The notes under the pieces were generated by a model. The model was not told the origin of the DNA. It was given only the letters and a program-made list of their open reading frames with translations, and ran no database searches. The translations under genes and the position numbers were made by a program. Below, in pieces: positions 1 through 5,316 of a DNA stretch of 6,508 nucleotides (position 1 is the first letter of the stretch; each line of letters opens with the position of its first letter). This stretch comes from an uncultured Atopobiaceae bacterium (lineage in GTDB: Bacteria > Actinomycetota > Coriobacteriia > Coriobacteriales > Atopobiaceae): contig CANQSI010000052.1 of assembly GCA_947626465.1 (NCBI GenBank), positions 1 through 6,508 on the forward strand, in the 5' to 3' direction.

Positions 1-605
1 GCCTCGTCGAGGAGCGGCCACACCTCGTCCGAGCGCTCCGGCGAGGACTTGCCGAGCATCACGAAGTAGCGGAAGGCCGCAAGGCGCAGGAACGCCGCAC
101 GCGCGCCATCCTCGAAGAGCGCCTCCTCGGCCTCGGGGGCGGCATCCGCCACGAGCTCCGGGTCGTCCGCGCCCACCACCATGAGGGTGTCGAGGATCTG
201 CCAGCGGGTTTGCGCCTCGGGGCGCTTCATCGCGTCCATGAGCTCCGCCACGTGGCCCTTGAGCTCGTCCTTGCGGTGCTCGGCGAGGAGCGAGAGCCGG
301 CGCGCGGCCTCCTGGCGACGCAGGCGGCTCTCCATGTTGAGCGCCTCGACGAGCGGCTCGAGGTCGGCGTCGGGATCCTCCTCGCCGAAGTCCTCCATCA
401 CGGCCGCCACGGCCGCAGCCGCGTTCGCCGCGGAGTTCGAAACGGGCTCGAGCGTGCTCGCACCCTCCTCTTCCTCGAGTTCCTCGCCCTCGAGCGGCAT
501 CCTCGGCATCGGCGCCACCACGTCGCCCGGCGCCTCGTCCGCAGCCGCCTCCTCGGCGGCGATGATGGCCTCCTCTTCGGGGGAAAGATTGTTGCTACCC
601 AGCAT
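1..605 (-). CDS. HEAT-like helical protein, acidic N-terminus (partial, 3' end outside window)
   Basis: I do not recognise a named family. The frame is open from an ATG at 605 to the window edge, giving 201 codons with no stop. GGAAGGG at 612-618, six bases before the ATG, supports this start. Residues 1-80 are very acidic and alanine-rich (runs of E and D around 10-24 and 39-47) and probably disordered. From about residue 81 onward the sequence reads as amphipathic helices with spaced leucines and arginines (SRLRRQEAARRLSLLAEHR, then a helix ending in VAELMDAM, then RWQILDTLMVVG), resembling HEAT/ARM-type repeats used for protein binding. There is no signal peptide or membrane segment, so it is probably cytoplasmic. 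It starts 32 bp after the NYN-domain gene and is probably its operon partner. The HEAT-like reading is inference from pattern, not a profile match. Confidence 0.72.
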   Translation of the reverse strand, partial: MLGSNNLSPEEEAIIAAEEAAADEAPGDVVAPMPRMPLEGEELEEEEGASTLEPVSNSAANAAAAVAAVMEDFGEEDPDADLEPLVEALNMESRLRRQEAARRLSLLAEHRKDELKGHVAELMDAMKRPEAQTRWQILDTLMVVGADDPELVADAAPEAEEALFEDGARAAFLRLAAFRYFVMLGKSSPERSDEVWPLLDE

Positions 606-637
606 GTGCTGCCCTTCCAAGCTCGTGCGTGGCTCCC

Positions 638-1441
638 CTACTCCGCAAAGCCGTCCACCATTACGGTGCCGGAGCGGGGGTCGGTGTGCACGTCGATGAG
701 GTGGAGTTCTGCCGCGTCTCGAAGGAGCGCGGTGAAGTTCTTGTAGCCAAAGCTGCGCTCGGTGAAGGAGGGCTGCTTGCGGCGCATCGTCTCCTTCAGG
801 CGCGAGGCGAGGATGGGGCCCTCGTTTTCGCGCAGGATGGCGTCGATCGTCTGCAGGAGGAGCTCGAAGCACGCGTGGCGCTCCATGGGCACGCGATCCT
901 CGTAGCTCGGCAGGCCGGCCTTGGCCACGATGTCCTCGTAGTAGATGAACTGGTCGCAGTTCTCCACGAGAAGCGGGCTCGTGGAGCCCTTCATGCCCAC
1001 GCCGATCACATCCTTGCCGTACTCCTTGAGCTTGGCCACGAGGGGCGTGAAGTCCGAATCCCCGGAGAGGATGGCGAAGGTGTCGATGTGGTCGCGCGTG
1101 AGGCACATCTCCACCGCGTCGGCCACGAGGCGGATGTCGGCGGAGTTCTTGCCGGAGTACTGCCGATCGGGGATCTCGATGAGCTCGATGCCGAGCTCAT
1201 GCAGGTCCTGGATCGAATCGGTGAAGAGCTGCCAGTCGCAGTAGGCGCGCTTCGAGACGATGCGCCCGATCTCCACCAGGCGCTCGAGGATGGCGCGCAC
1301 GTTGGGCGCCGGCGATTTCTGGCGGCTGCGTGCGCGGCCGCGGTTCCTGCCGTTCTGCGACTTTGGCGCGTGGTCGTCGCCCGCCATTCCCCGGGCGAGG
1401 TTTTCGTAGTCTATGAGGACGGCGATCGAGGATTCAGCCAT
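638..1441 (-). CDS. NYN-domain (LabA-like PIN fold) putative RNase with C-terminal OST-HTH/LOTUS domain
   Basis: The 267-residue protein has an N-terminal NYN domain (about 1-172) and a C-terminal OST-HTH/LOTUS-like domain (about 190-265). NYN domains are PIN-fold, metal-dependent nucleases acting on RNA. The expected acidic residues are visible: D11 in VLIDYEN, D102 and D108 in SADIRLVADA, D128 and D130 in LSGDSDFTPL. The C-terminal region contains the segments GPILASRLKETM and FGYKNFTALL, typical of LOTUS domains, which bind RNA. Residues 20-46 form a basic, arginine-rich insertion directly after the first catalytic motif, probably an extra RNA-contacting loop. The ATG start is set by GAAGGGG at 1452-1458, inside the end of the preceding gene; only 3 bp separate that stop from this start, implying translational coupling. 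The RNA target is unknown. A free toxin role is unlikely because there is no antitoxin-like partner. Confidence 0.92.
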   Translation of the reverse strand: MAESSIAVLIDYENLARGMAGDDHAPKSQNGRNRGRARSRQKSPAPNVRAILERLVEIGRIVSKRAYCDWQLFTDSIQDLHELGIELIEIPDRQYSGKNSADIRLVADAVEMCLTRDHIDTFAILSGDSDFTPLVAKLKEYGKDVIGVGMKGSTSPLLVENCDQFIYYEDIVAKAGLPSYEDRVPMERHACFELLLQTIDAILRENEGPILASRLKETMRRKQPSFTERSFGYKNFTALLRDAAELHLIDVHTDPRSGTVMVDGFAE

Positions 1442-1444
1442 GGG

Positions 1445-1852
1445 CTACTTGCCCCTTCGTGTCTTGCGGTCTTGCGTCGGGCCGGGATCGGCGACGCTCA
1501 TGAGCTCGGGCTCTTCCTCGCCCTCGGGGCGCGGCTTGGCGTCGAGGTGCTTGTTCTTCACGCCCATCCACTTGTCGACCTTCTTCCACGGGCCCTCGGA
1601 GCCGAAGCCGAACTTCAGCCCCGCGATGGCGCCGCCGAGGAGGCCGATCGTGGCGAAGACGAGCACCACGAACCCAAACGCCCAGATGAAGGCCGAGGCG
1701 ACGATCCCCACCACGTAGCAGATGGCGTTCATCGCCCAATACTGGCGCTTGGTCTCGCAGTGCAGTGCGAGCTCTTGCCCGATGCGAAAGCCGATGACGA
1801 TGCCGATGATCGCCAGGAGAAGGCTCACGATGAACACGGACACGTAGCCCAC
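1445..1852 (-). CDS. Small integral membrane protein of unknown function
   Basis: Not recognised as a named family. From the chosen GTG start it has 135 residues: one hydrophobic helix (about 3-22), a short polar link with C32 and K35-R36, then a long hydrophobic stretch (about 43-79) that could be one or two helices, and a charged C-terminal tail (K90, K91, K94, then an EGEEEPE patch and a basic end). The frame stays open upstream to a TTG at 1966, but that start would overlap the DegV gene by 80 bp and has no ribosome binding site. The next in-frame start is GTG at 1852, 34 bp after the DegV stop, with only weak GCGAGA-like signals; GTG at 1843 and 1837 remain possible. The basic residues just upstream of 1852 (RKR) would fit a cytoplasmic N-terminus if the longer form were used. 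Its stop lies 3 bp from the NYN-gene start. Confidence 0.78.
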   Translation of the reverse strand: MGYVSVFIVSLLLAIIGIVIGFRIGQELALHCETKRQYWAMNAICYVVGIVASAFIWAFGFVVLVFATIGLLGGAIAGLKFGFGSEGPWKKVDKWMGVKNKHLDAKPRPEGEEEPELMSVADPGPTQDRKTRRGK

Positions 1853-1886
1853 GAAGTCTCGCTTTCTCGCGTTTTTCGCCGGCGCG

Positions 1887-3029
1887 CTAGGCGCTTGCGC
1901 TCGCGTCCTGGCCGATCGGGCTGGATTTGGCGCCCTGGCCCTGCTTGCCGCCCACCTTACGCGCAATGCGGTCGGCGAGGCTCGTCTTCTCGCGACGATC
2001 CTTGCCCCAGAAGATGAGGGCCACCATGCCCGGCCCCACGTGCGAGCCGATGACGGGGGAGATGGAGCTCCGCACCACGGCGATGTCCTCGCAGCCCGGC
2101 TCGTGGCGCACGAGGCCCTCGAGGAAGTCCGCGTCGTGCTCGGCGTCGGCCGAGACGATGGCCACGGGCAGGTTGTACTCGCCGGTGAACTGGTCGCGGA
2201 AGTCGTCCATCATCGCGCGGATGGCCTTCTTGCGACCGCGGCACATGCGCTTGAGCGAGAGCGCGCCGGCCGTGTCGTAGGTGAGCTCGGGCTTGATGTC
2301 GAGCTTGCCGCCGATGGCCGCGGCCTGCGGCGGGATGCGCCCGCCCTTGGCGAGCGCGTCGAAGTTGTCGAGCGTGAAGTAGCCCTGGATGTAGTAGCGC
2401 GCCTCCTTGGCCCACGCCACGAGCTCCTTCGCCGAGGCCCCGAGGTCGGCCTGGTGCACGGCCTCGATGGCGAGGAGCTCGGCCGCGGCCGAGGGGCACT
2501 TGTTGTCCACGATGTAGAGCTCGAAGTCCGGGTAGTCCTGCTTGAGGAGCTGCGCGGCCTCCTCGGCGGAGTGGATCGAGGAGGAGAGGCCCGCCGTGAA
2601 GCCGAGGTAGACCGTGGGCACGCCCTTCTTCGCCGCCTCCTCGAAGATCTCGAGGTAGCGCCCCGGCGTCACGGCCGAAGTGGACACGTCCGCGCCCTTG
2701 CGCATGGCCTCGTAGAAGTCGTGGGCGGAGAGCGATTCCCAGAGGTCGTCGATGTACTCCTTGCCGTCGACCACGTAGGGGAAGCCGATGATCGTCACGT
2801 CGAGGGCGTGCGCCACGAGCGGGTCGAAGTCCGCGCAGCTGTCCACGATGATGTTCACCTTGCGATCGTTGTGGTAGATCGGCTGGGTGTAGTTCGACTC
2901 ATGGACGCCGGAGCGATGCTCCTCGTCCTCCACCTCGGCCTTCGGCGCGTCCGGAGAGAGCGCTTCGGGGTTGATTACCTCGTCTTCCGCGGGCGCGGCG
3001 TCCGCGTGCTCATCGTGTGTGGCGGCCAT
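1887..3029 (-). CDS. DegV/FakB-family fatty-acid-binding protein with N-terminal acidic extension
   Basis: This 380-residue DegV-family protein carries the family motifs in order: IIVDSCADFD (60-69), the STSAVTP segment (117-122), GLSSSIHSA (147-155), VDNKCPSAAAE (174-184), LAKGGRIP (226-233), GGKLDIKPEL (240-249), the arginine/lysine helix after SLKRMCRGRKKA (258-269), and SHVGPGMV (329-336). DegV/FakB proteins bind one fatty acid and, in the characterised FakA-FakB system, present it to a kinase for phosphorylation and phospholipid synthesis. No kinase gene is in this window. The family is usually about 280-290 residues. Here about 55 acidic, low-complexity residues precede the fold and about 20 polar residues follow it. 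The ATG at 3029 is preferred because AAGGGGGG lies at 3033-3040; an upstream frame to 3095 has no such site and covers a hairpin. It heads the apparent four-gene operon. Confidence 0.93.
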   Translation of the reverse strand: MAATHDEHADAAPAEDEVINPEALSPDAPKAEVEDEEHRSGVHESNYTQPIYHNDRKVNIIVDSCADFDPLVAHALDVTIIGFPYVVDGKEYIDDLWESLSAHDFYEAMRKGADVSTSAVTPGRYLEIFEEAAKKGVPTVYLGFTAGLSSSIHSAEEAAQLLKQDYPDFELYIVDNKCPSAAAELLAIEAVHQADLGASAKELVAWAKEARYYIQGYFTLDNFDALAKGGRIPPQAAAIGGKLDIKPELTYDTAGALSLKRMCRGRKKAIRAMMDDFRDQFTGEYNLPVAIVSADAEHDADFLEGLVRHEPGCEDIAVVRSSISPVIGSHVGPGMVALIFWGKDRREKTSLADRIARKVGGKQGQGAKSSPIGQDASASA

Positions 3030-3062
3030 GGGCCCCCCTTCGATCGTGTGAGGGTAGTGCGG

Positions 3063-3096
3063 TGTGGCGCGGCTCGCTGCACGCGGCCGCGCCACA
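3063..3096 (-). terminator. Perfect 11-bp hairpin between hpf and the DegV gene
   Basis: TGTGGCGCGGC and its exact reverse complement flank a 12-base loop, about 20 bp beyond the hpf stop and 34 bp before the DegV start codon. The stem is very stable but no U run follows on either strand, so it may be a Rho-independent-like attenuator, an mRNA-stabilising 3' hairpin for hpf, or a 5' hairpin of the DegV transcript. A TACACT -10-like hexamer precedes it without a matching -35. Confidence 0.5.
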
Positions 3097-3115
3097 GTGT
3101 AGGCATTGCCTCGCT

Positions 3116-3712
3116 TTACGCCTCGGCGTTCTCCTCTTCGGGCTTGAGGATGCCGTAACCGCCGTCCTTGCGGTGGTAGATCACGTGGACGTTGCCGGTT
3201 TGCATGTCGCGGAAGACGTAGAAGTCGTGGCCGAGGAGGTCGGCCTGCACGAGCGCGTCATCCTCCGTGAGGCGCGTGTAGTCGATGTACTTCGTGCGCA
3301 CGAGGCGATCGTCGTCCTCTTCGGCCTCTTCCTCGCCCCTCTCCACGATCTCGCCGAGCGGGGTGCCCGGCTCCACCGGCGCGAGGTTCTCGCCATGCAC
3401 GCGGTGGCGCTTGTCGATGACCTTCGTCTTGTACTTGCGGAGCTGGCGCGTGACGAGGCGCGCGGCCTCGTCGATGGCGGCCTCGGCGTCGTCCTTGGTG
3501 GCGGTCACGCGCACGACGGTGCCACGCACGCGCACCGTCACCTCGCAGATGGTGCGTTCCTTGGTTCCCTTGTAGTTCGCGACGCGAAGCACCACGTCGG
3601 CCGTCATCGGCTGGATGTCAAAGACCTTGAGTGCATCGCCGATCTTCGAGATGACGCGGTCGTGCAGGGAATCCGTGATGCGGATCTTGCGTCCCGTGAC
3701 CTTGATCTCCAT
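3116..3712 (-). CDS. hpf: Ribosome hibernation promoting factor, long form
   Basis: The 198-residue protein is a long-form HPF (HPF/RaiA superfamily). An N-terminal S30AE domain (about 1-100, starting MEIKVTGRKIRI) binds the small ribosomal subunit near the decoding region. A charged linker (about 105-137, rich in E and D) leads to the C-terminal dimerisation domain (about 138-192) with the family segments RTKYIDYTRLTEDDAL, LLGHDFYVFRD and VIYHRKDGGYGILKPE. Long HPF makes 100S ribosome dimers in slow growth or stress and protects idle ribosomes. The ATG at 3712 is fixed by an excellent AGGGAGG at 3718-3724, five bases upstream. The frame extends 33 codons further up, but that stretch is low-quality coding and crosses the intergenic hairpin. 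It lies 104 bp after the solute-binding lipoprotein gene and 86 bp before DegV. Confidence 0.96.
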   Translation of the reverse strand: MEIKVTGRKIRITDSLHDRVISKIGDALKVFDIQPMTADVVLRVANYKGTKERTICEVTVRVRGTVVRVTATKDDAEAAIDEAARLVTRQLRKYKTKVIDKRHRVHGENLAPVEPGTPLGEIVERGEEEAEEDDDRLVRTKYIDYTRLTEDDALVQADLLGHDFYVFRDMQTGNVHVIYHRKDGGYGILKPEEENAEA

Positions 3713-3717
3713 GGAAA

Positions 3718-3724
3718 CCTCCCT
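3718..3724 (-). promoter_or_regulatory. Strong ribosome binding site deciding the hpf start
   Basis: AGGGAGG five bases before the ATG at 3712 is the best Shine-Dalgarno match in the window. It settles the start against a 33-codon longer open frame and suggests high translation, as expected for an abundant stress protein. Confidence 0.85.
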
Positions 3725-3773
3725 TATCTGGGTGGATGGCCTGGTGGTGCAGGAACTCTGAATGGGGTTCGTA

Positions 3774-3818
3774 CCCGCTTGCGCGGGCTTCGAGGCGCTT
3801 TGCGCGGCCAATGCGCCT
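3774..3818 (-). terminator. Tandem hairpins after the lipoprotein gene, possible terminator or processing site
   Basis: The first stem, AGGCGC/GCGCCT (3813-3818 with 3793-3798), includes part of the stop codon and has a 14-base loop. The second, CCCGC-GCAA-GCGGG (3774-3787), is a 5-bp stem capped by a GNRA tetraloop. Neither has a U tract, so Rho-independent termination is doubtful; the pair may instead stabilise an mRNA 3' end. The rest of the 104-bp gap before hpf shows no clear promoter. Confidence 0.35.
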
Positions 3819-4929
3819 AGAGCGGCACGATGTCCCCCGTCCCACCCTCTCCTTCTTCGCCCTCGGTGGGGGTGCCCTCGGGCGTGGTCTCGTCGGGCGT
3901 GGTGGCATCAGGGGTGGTGGCGCTGCCCTCGTCTTCCGTGGGCGTGGAGAGGTCGGAGCCGCTCACCGCGTTTCCGCCCGGCATGCCGGGCTGGGAGGTG
4001 GGTTGCGTGGTGTCCGCGAGCTCGACGCCCGACACCTGCGAGGCGGCCGTCAAGCGCGGGAGGTTGCCCACCCACTTGGAGAGGATGAGCGAGAGCACGC
4101 CGTTGTCGCGGATGTCCGACATCGCGCTCTGCACGGCATCGACGAGCACGGTGTTTCTCGCCGAGACCCCCACGCCCACCTGCACCGGCACGTCGAGCGT
4201 GCCGCAGAAGCAGATGCCGCCGAGCTCGTTGGCGAGAAACGCGCCTGGATATACCGGGCAGAGCACGTAGGCCACCTCGCCCGCCACGAGGGCGTTCATG
4301 GCGTCGTCGATGTTGCCGTAGCTCTGCTCCGACATCGTGAGGTTCGAGGCGGCGAGGAGCTGCTGGCTCGCCGAGGCCGACTGCAGACCCACCGTCTGTC
4401 CCTCGAGCTCGGAGGCCGAAACCGTCGTGGGTTCGTCGCCGAGCGTGAAGAAGCCGATCGCCTGCTCCATGTAGTCCGACGCCACCACGAGGCCGCCGGT
4501 CTCGTCGGTGGCCACGCCCATCACCACGTCCACCGGGGTGAGCGCCATCGTCGCGCTGTTCGAGAGCGGCACGAACTCCGCGTCGAGGCCGAGCTCGGAG
4601 GCGAGCGCCGCCGCCACGTCGACGTCGATGCCGCGGTAGCCGTCGCCGTTCTCGAAGATTGCCGGCGCGCCCTCGTCGGTGATGAGGCCGATGGTGAGCG
4701 TACCGTCCTCGATGATGTCGGGGGCCTGGAGCTCGGGCTCGCGCGCCTCGAGGTAGGCGGCCTGCGCCTCGGCCACCGACGTGGTGGTGTAGGGGTTGAG
4801 GTTGTCGATGAAATCGCAGCCCGCGAGGCAGACGACGCCCGCCGCAAGCACGACCGCGAGGGCCGCGACCTTTGCGAAGGGATGGCGCCTGCGCGCACGC
4901 AGTGCAGGATTCTTCGAGGTAGAACTCAT
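3817..4929 (-). CDS. Family 3 extracellular solute-binding lipoprotein, orphan, with P/T/E/D-rich tail
   Basis: The 370-residue protein begins with a basic N-region (RARRRH, 11-16), a hydrophobic core and the lipobox LAGC with C38, so it is an exported lipoprotein. Residues about 76-290 match the SBP_bac_3 fold: GTLTIGLITDEGAPAIF (76-92), the GYRGIDVDVAAALASELGL segment (97-115), LEGQTVGLQS (175-184), and a final VLSLILSKW helix (278-286). Such proteins feed substrates, most often amino acids, to ABC importers. No permease or ATPase gene is next to it. The arginine expected after the TP/TD motif is T144 here (TDETGG, 141-146), and the aspartate expected near 225 appears replaced (YVLCPVYP, 221-228). 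Residues about 305-370 form a low-complexity tail with TTPD/TTPE units. AGGAAG at 4938-4943 sets the ATG at 4929; the frame remains open upstream only because the DNA is GC-rich. Confidence 0.9.
   Translation of the reverse strand: MSSTSKNPALRARRRHPFAKVAALAVVLAAGVVCLAGCDFIDNLNPYTTTSVAEAQAAYLEAREPELQAPDIIEDGTLTIGLITDEGAPAIFENGDGYRGIDVDVAAALASELGLDAEFVPLSNSATMALTPVDVVMGVATDETGGLVVASDYMEQAIGFFTLGDEPTTVSASELEGQTVGLQSASASQQLLAASNLTMSEQSYGNIDDAMNALVAGEVAYVLCPVYPGAFLANELGGICFCGTLDVPVQVGVGVSARNTVLVDAVQSAMSDIRDNGVLSLILSKWVGNLPRLTAASQVSGVELADTTQPTSQPGMPGGNAVSGSDLSTPTEDEGSATTPDATTPDETTPEGTPTEGEEGEGGTGDIVPL
3859..3918 (-). repeat. Low-complexity TTPD/TTPE coding repeat in the lipoprotein tail
   Basis: Codons for residues about 338-357 of the solute-binding lipoprotein repeat an ACCACGCCCGA-like unit, giving TTPD, TTPD, TTPE and related tetrads. 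This is an in-frame internal repeat encoding a flexible, acidic, proline-rich tail outside the binding domain. Confidence 0.6.
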
Positions 4930-5016
4930 GGTTTCGGCTTCCTTTCGGTTGCCATTCCCGCCTTCGCACTCGAGGAACCCTTCACGGCTCCGTCGAGCGC
5001 TCGCCCCTTCCCAGCT

Positions 5017-5032
5017 GACCTGGTCTTTGACC
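5017..5032. promoter_or_regulatory. Overlapping GACC/GGTC half-sites, operator-like
   Basis: The plus strand reads GACC-T-GGTC-TTT-GACC: three alternating half-sites that form two overlapping inverted repeats. It could bind a dimeric repressor, but the sites are short and no regulator gene is nearby. Confidence 0.25.
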
Positions 5033-5049
5033 CCACACCCGCGCACCGG

Positions 5050-5085
5050 AACCGTCGCTTCGGGCGCCGCGGCGCCCCCACGGTT
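5050..5085 (-). other. Two-part stem-loop around a 16-bp palindrome
   Basis: The outer arms AACCGT and ACGGTT (5080-5085 and 5050-5055) pair over 6 bp. After an asymmetric internal loop (2 versus 6 bases), a perfect 16-bp palindrome GGGCGCCG/CGGCGCCC (5062-5077) forms the inner stem. This nested symmetry is unlikely to be accidental even in GC-rich DNA. Confidence 0.55.
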
Positions 5086-5087
5086 GG

Positions 5088-5104
5088 TCCTCTCTCCCCG
5101 AGGA
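5088..5104 (-). other. Leader hairpin, 5-bp stem
   Basis: TCCTC and GAGGA pair around a GGGGAGA loop on the minus strand. It stacks almost directly on the next stem (5050-5085), which is why it is listed as part of the same leader structure. Confidence 0.35.
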
Positions 5105-5160
5105 ACGGCGTCCCTCTCGCGAAGGGAGGTGCGACTTACGTCTAGAACGAGCCGTGATCG

Positions 5161-5180
5161 CCCGGGTGCGCGCACCCGGG
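5161..5180. repeat. Perfect 20-bp palindrome
   Basis: CCCGGGTGCG is followed directly by its exact reverse complement, with no spacer. As RNA it would fold to an 8-bp stem with a 4-base loop; as DNA it is a two-fold symmetric site suited to a dimeric regulator. It is followed by TTTA on the plus strand only, too short a T run for a good terminator. Confidence 0.85.
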
Positions 5181-5218
5181 TTTACGTGGGTCCGTTGGGC
5201 CTCGTCTGCCATGGACTT

Positions 5219-5247
5219 GGGCGGGAATGCTCGCGCCTCACCCACCC
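5219..5247 (-). other. Leader stem with a G-U pair
   Basis: GGGTGGG (5241-5247) and CCCGCCC (5219-5225) pair over 7 bp on the minus-strand RNA with one U-G wobble and a 15-base loop. On the opposite strand the same site would be an A-C mismatch, which weakly favours function in the minus-strand transcript. Confidence 0.4.
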
Positions 5248-5277
5248 GCAACCACAGACCTGGCAAGGGACCCCTGA

Positions 5278-5286
5278 AGTATACCA
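5278..5286 (-). promoter_or_regulatory. Candidate extended -10 promoter for the lipoprotein gene
   Basis: The minus strand reads TGG-TATACT, an extended -10 element one base from the TATAAT consensus. The position 17 bp upstream (5301-5306) reads CCCTGC, which is not a -35 box, so activity would rest on the TGn extension or on an activator. The predicted start, near 5271, gives a leader of about 340 nt. Confidence 0.45.
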
Positions 5287-5289
5287 ACG

Positions 5290-5306
5290 CCCTGCGCAGC
5301 GCAGGG
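5290..5306 (-). terminator. Possible weak terminator hairpin after comF
   Basis: A perfect 7-bp stem (CCCTGCG / CGCAGGG) with a 3-base loop lies 10 bp beyond the comF stop. The following minus-strand bases (CGTTGGTATACTT) are only mildly T-rich, so termination would be inefficient or Rho-assisted. The hairpin also covers the place where a -35 box for the promoter at 5278-5286 would sit. Confidence 0.4.
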
Positions 5307-5316
5307 GAGCGTGGCG

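Larger units (their letters stand above)
4930..5316 (-). other. 387-bp non-coding gap: structured 5' leader of the solute-binding lipoprotein gene
   Basis: No convincing gene lies here; open frames across it are the low-stop shadows of GC-rich DNA and lack family motifs. In transcription order it holds a 7-bp hairpin after comF (5290-5306), an extended -10 promoter candidate (5278-5286), a 7-bp stem with one G-U pair (5219-5247), a perfect 20-bp palindrome (5161-5180), a 5-bp hairpin (5088-5104), a two-part stem around a 16-bp palindrome (5050-5085), overlapping GGTC/GACC half-sites (5017-5032), and the ribosome binding site (4938-4943). If the promoter is real the leader is about 340 nt long, which suggests a cis-acting RNA or a set of operators. 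No known riboswitch class was recognised. Confidence 0.6.

Noticed and set aside
638..1441. NYN protein as a VapC-like toxin of a toxin-antitoxin pair
   Set aside because: The protein is longer, carries a LOTUS domain, and its neighbours (membrane protein, HEAT-like protein) do not resemble antitoxins.
629..3158. Long plus-strand open frames (for example 629-2017 and 2040-3158)
   Set aside because: They lie fully antisense to the NYN, membrane and DegV genes, are rich in R, H, V and E as expected for complements of GC-rich codons, and contain no family motifs.
5048..5090. T-box antiterminator
   Set aside because: The string CCGTGGGGGCGCCGCGG recalls the T-box core UGGNACCGCG but has extra bases between the UGG and CCGCG parts, and no specifier stem or terminator was found.
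3736..5145. 469-codon plus-strand open frame over the lipoprotein gene
   Set aside because: It is antisense to a gene with a lipobox and clear SBP motifs, and its composition is that of a shadow frame.
4930..5175. 82-residue N-terminal extension of the solute-binding lipoprotein
   Set aside because: The lipobox and the ribosome binding site place the start at 4929; the upstream stretch would bury the signal peptide inside the protein.
5161..5180. Intrinsic terminator at the 20-bp palindrome
   Set aside because: Only TTT follows on the plus strand and CGATC on the minus strand; no plus-strand gene needs ending here.
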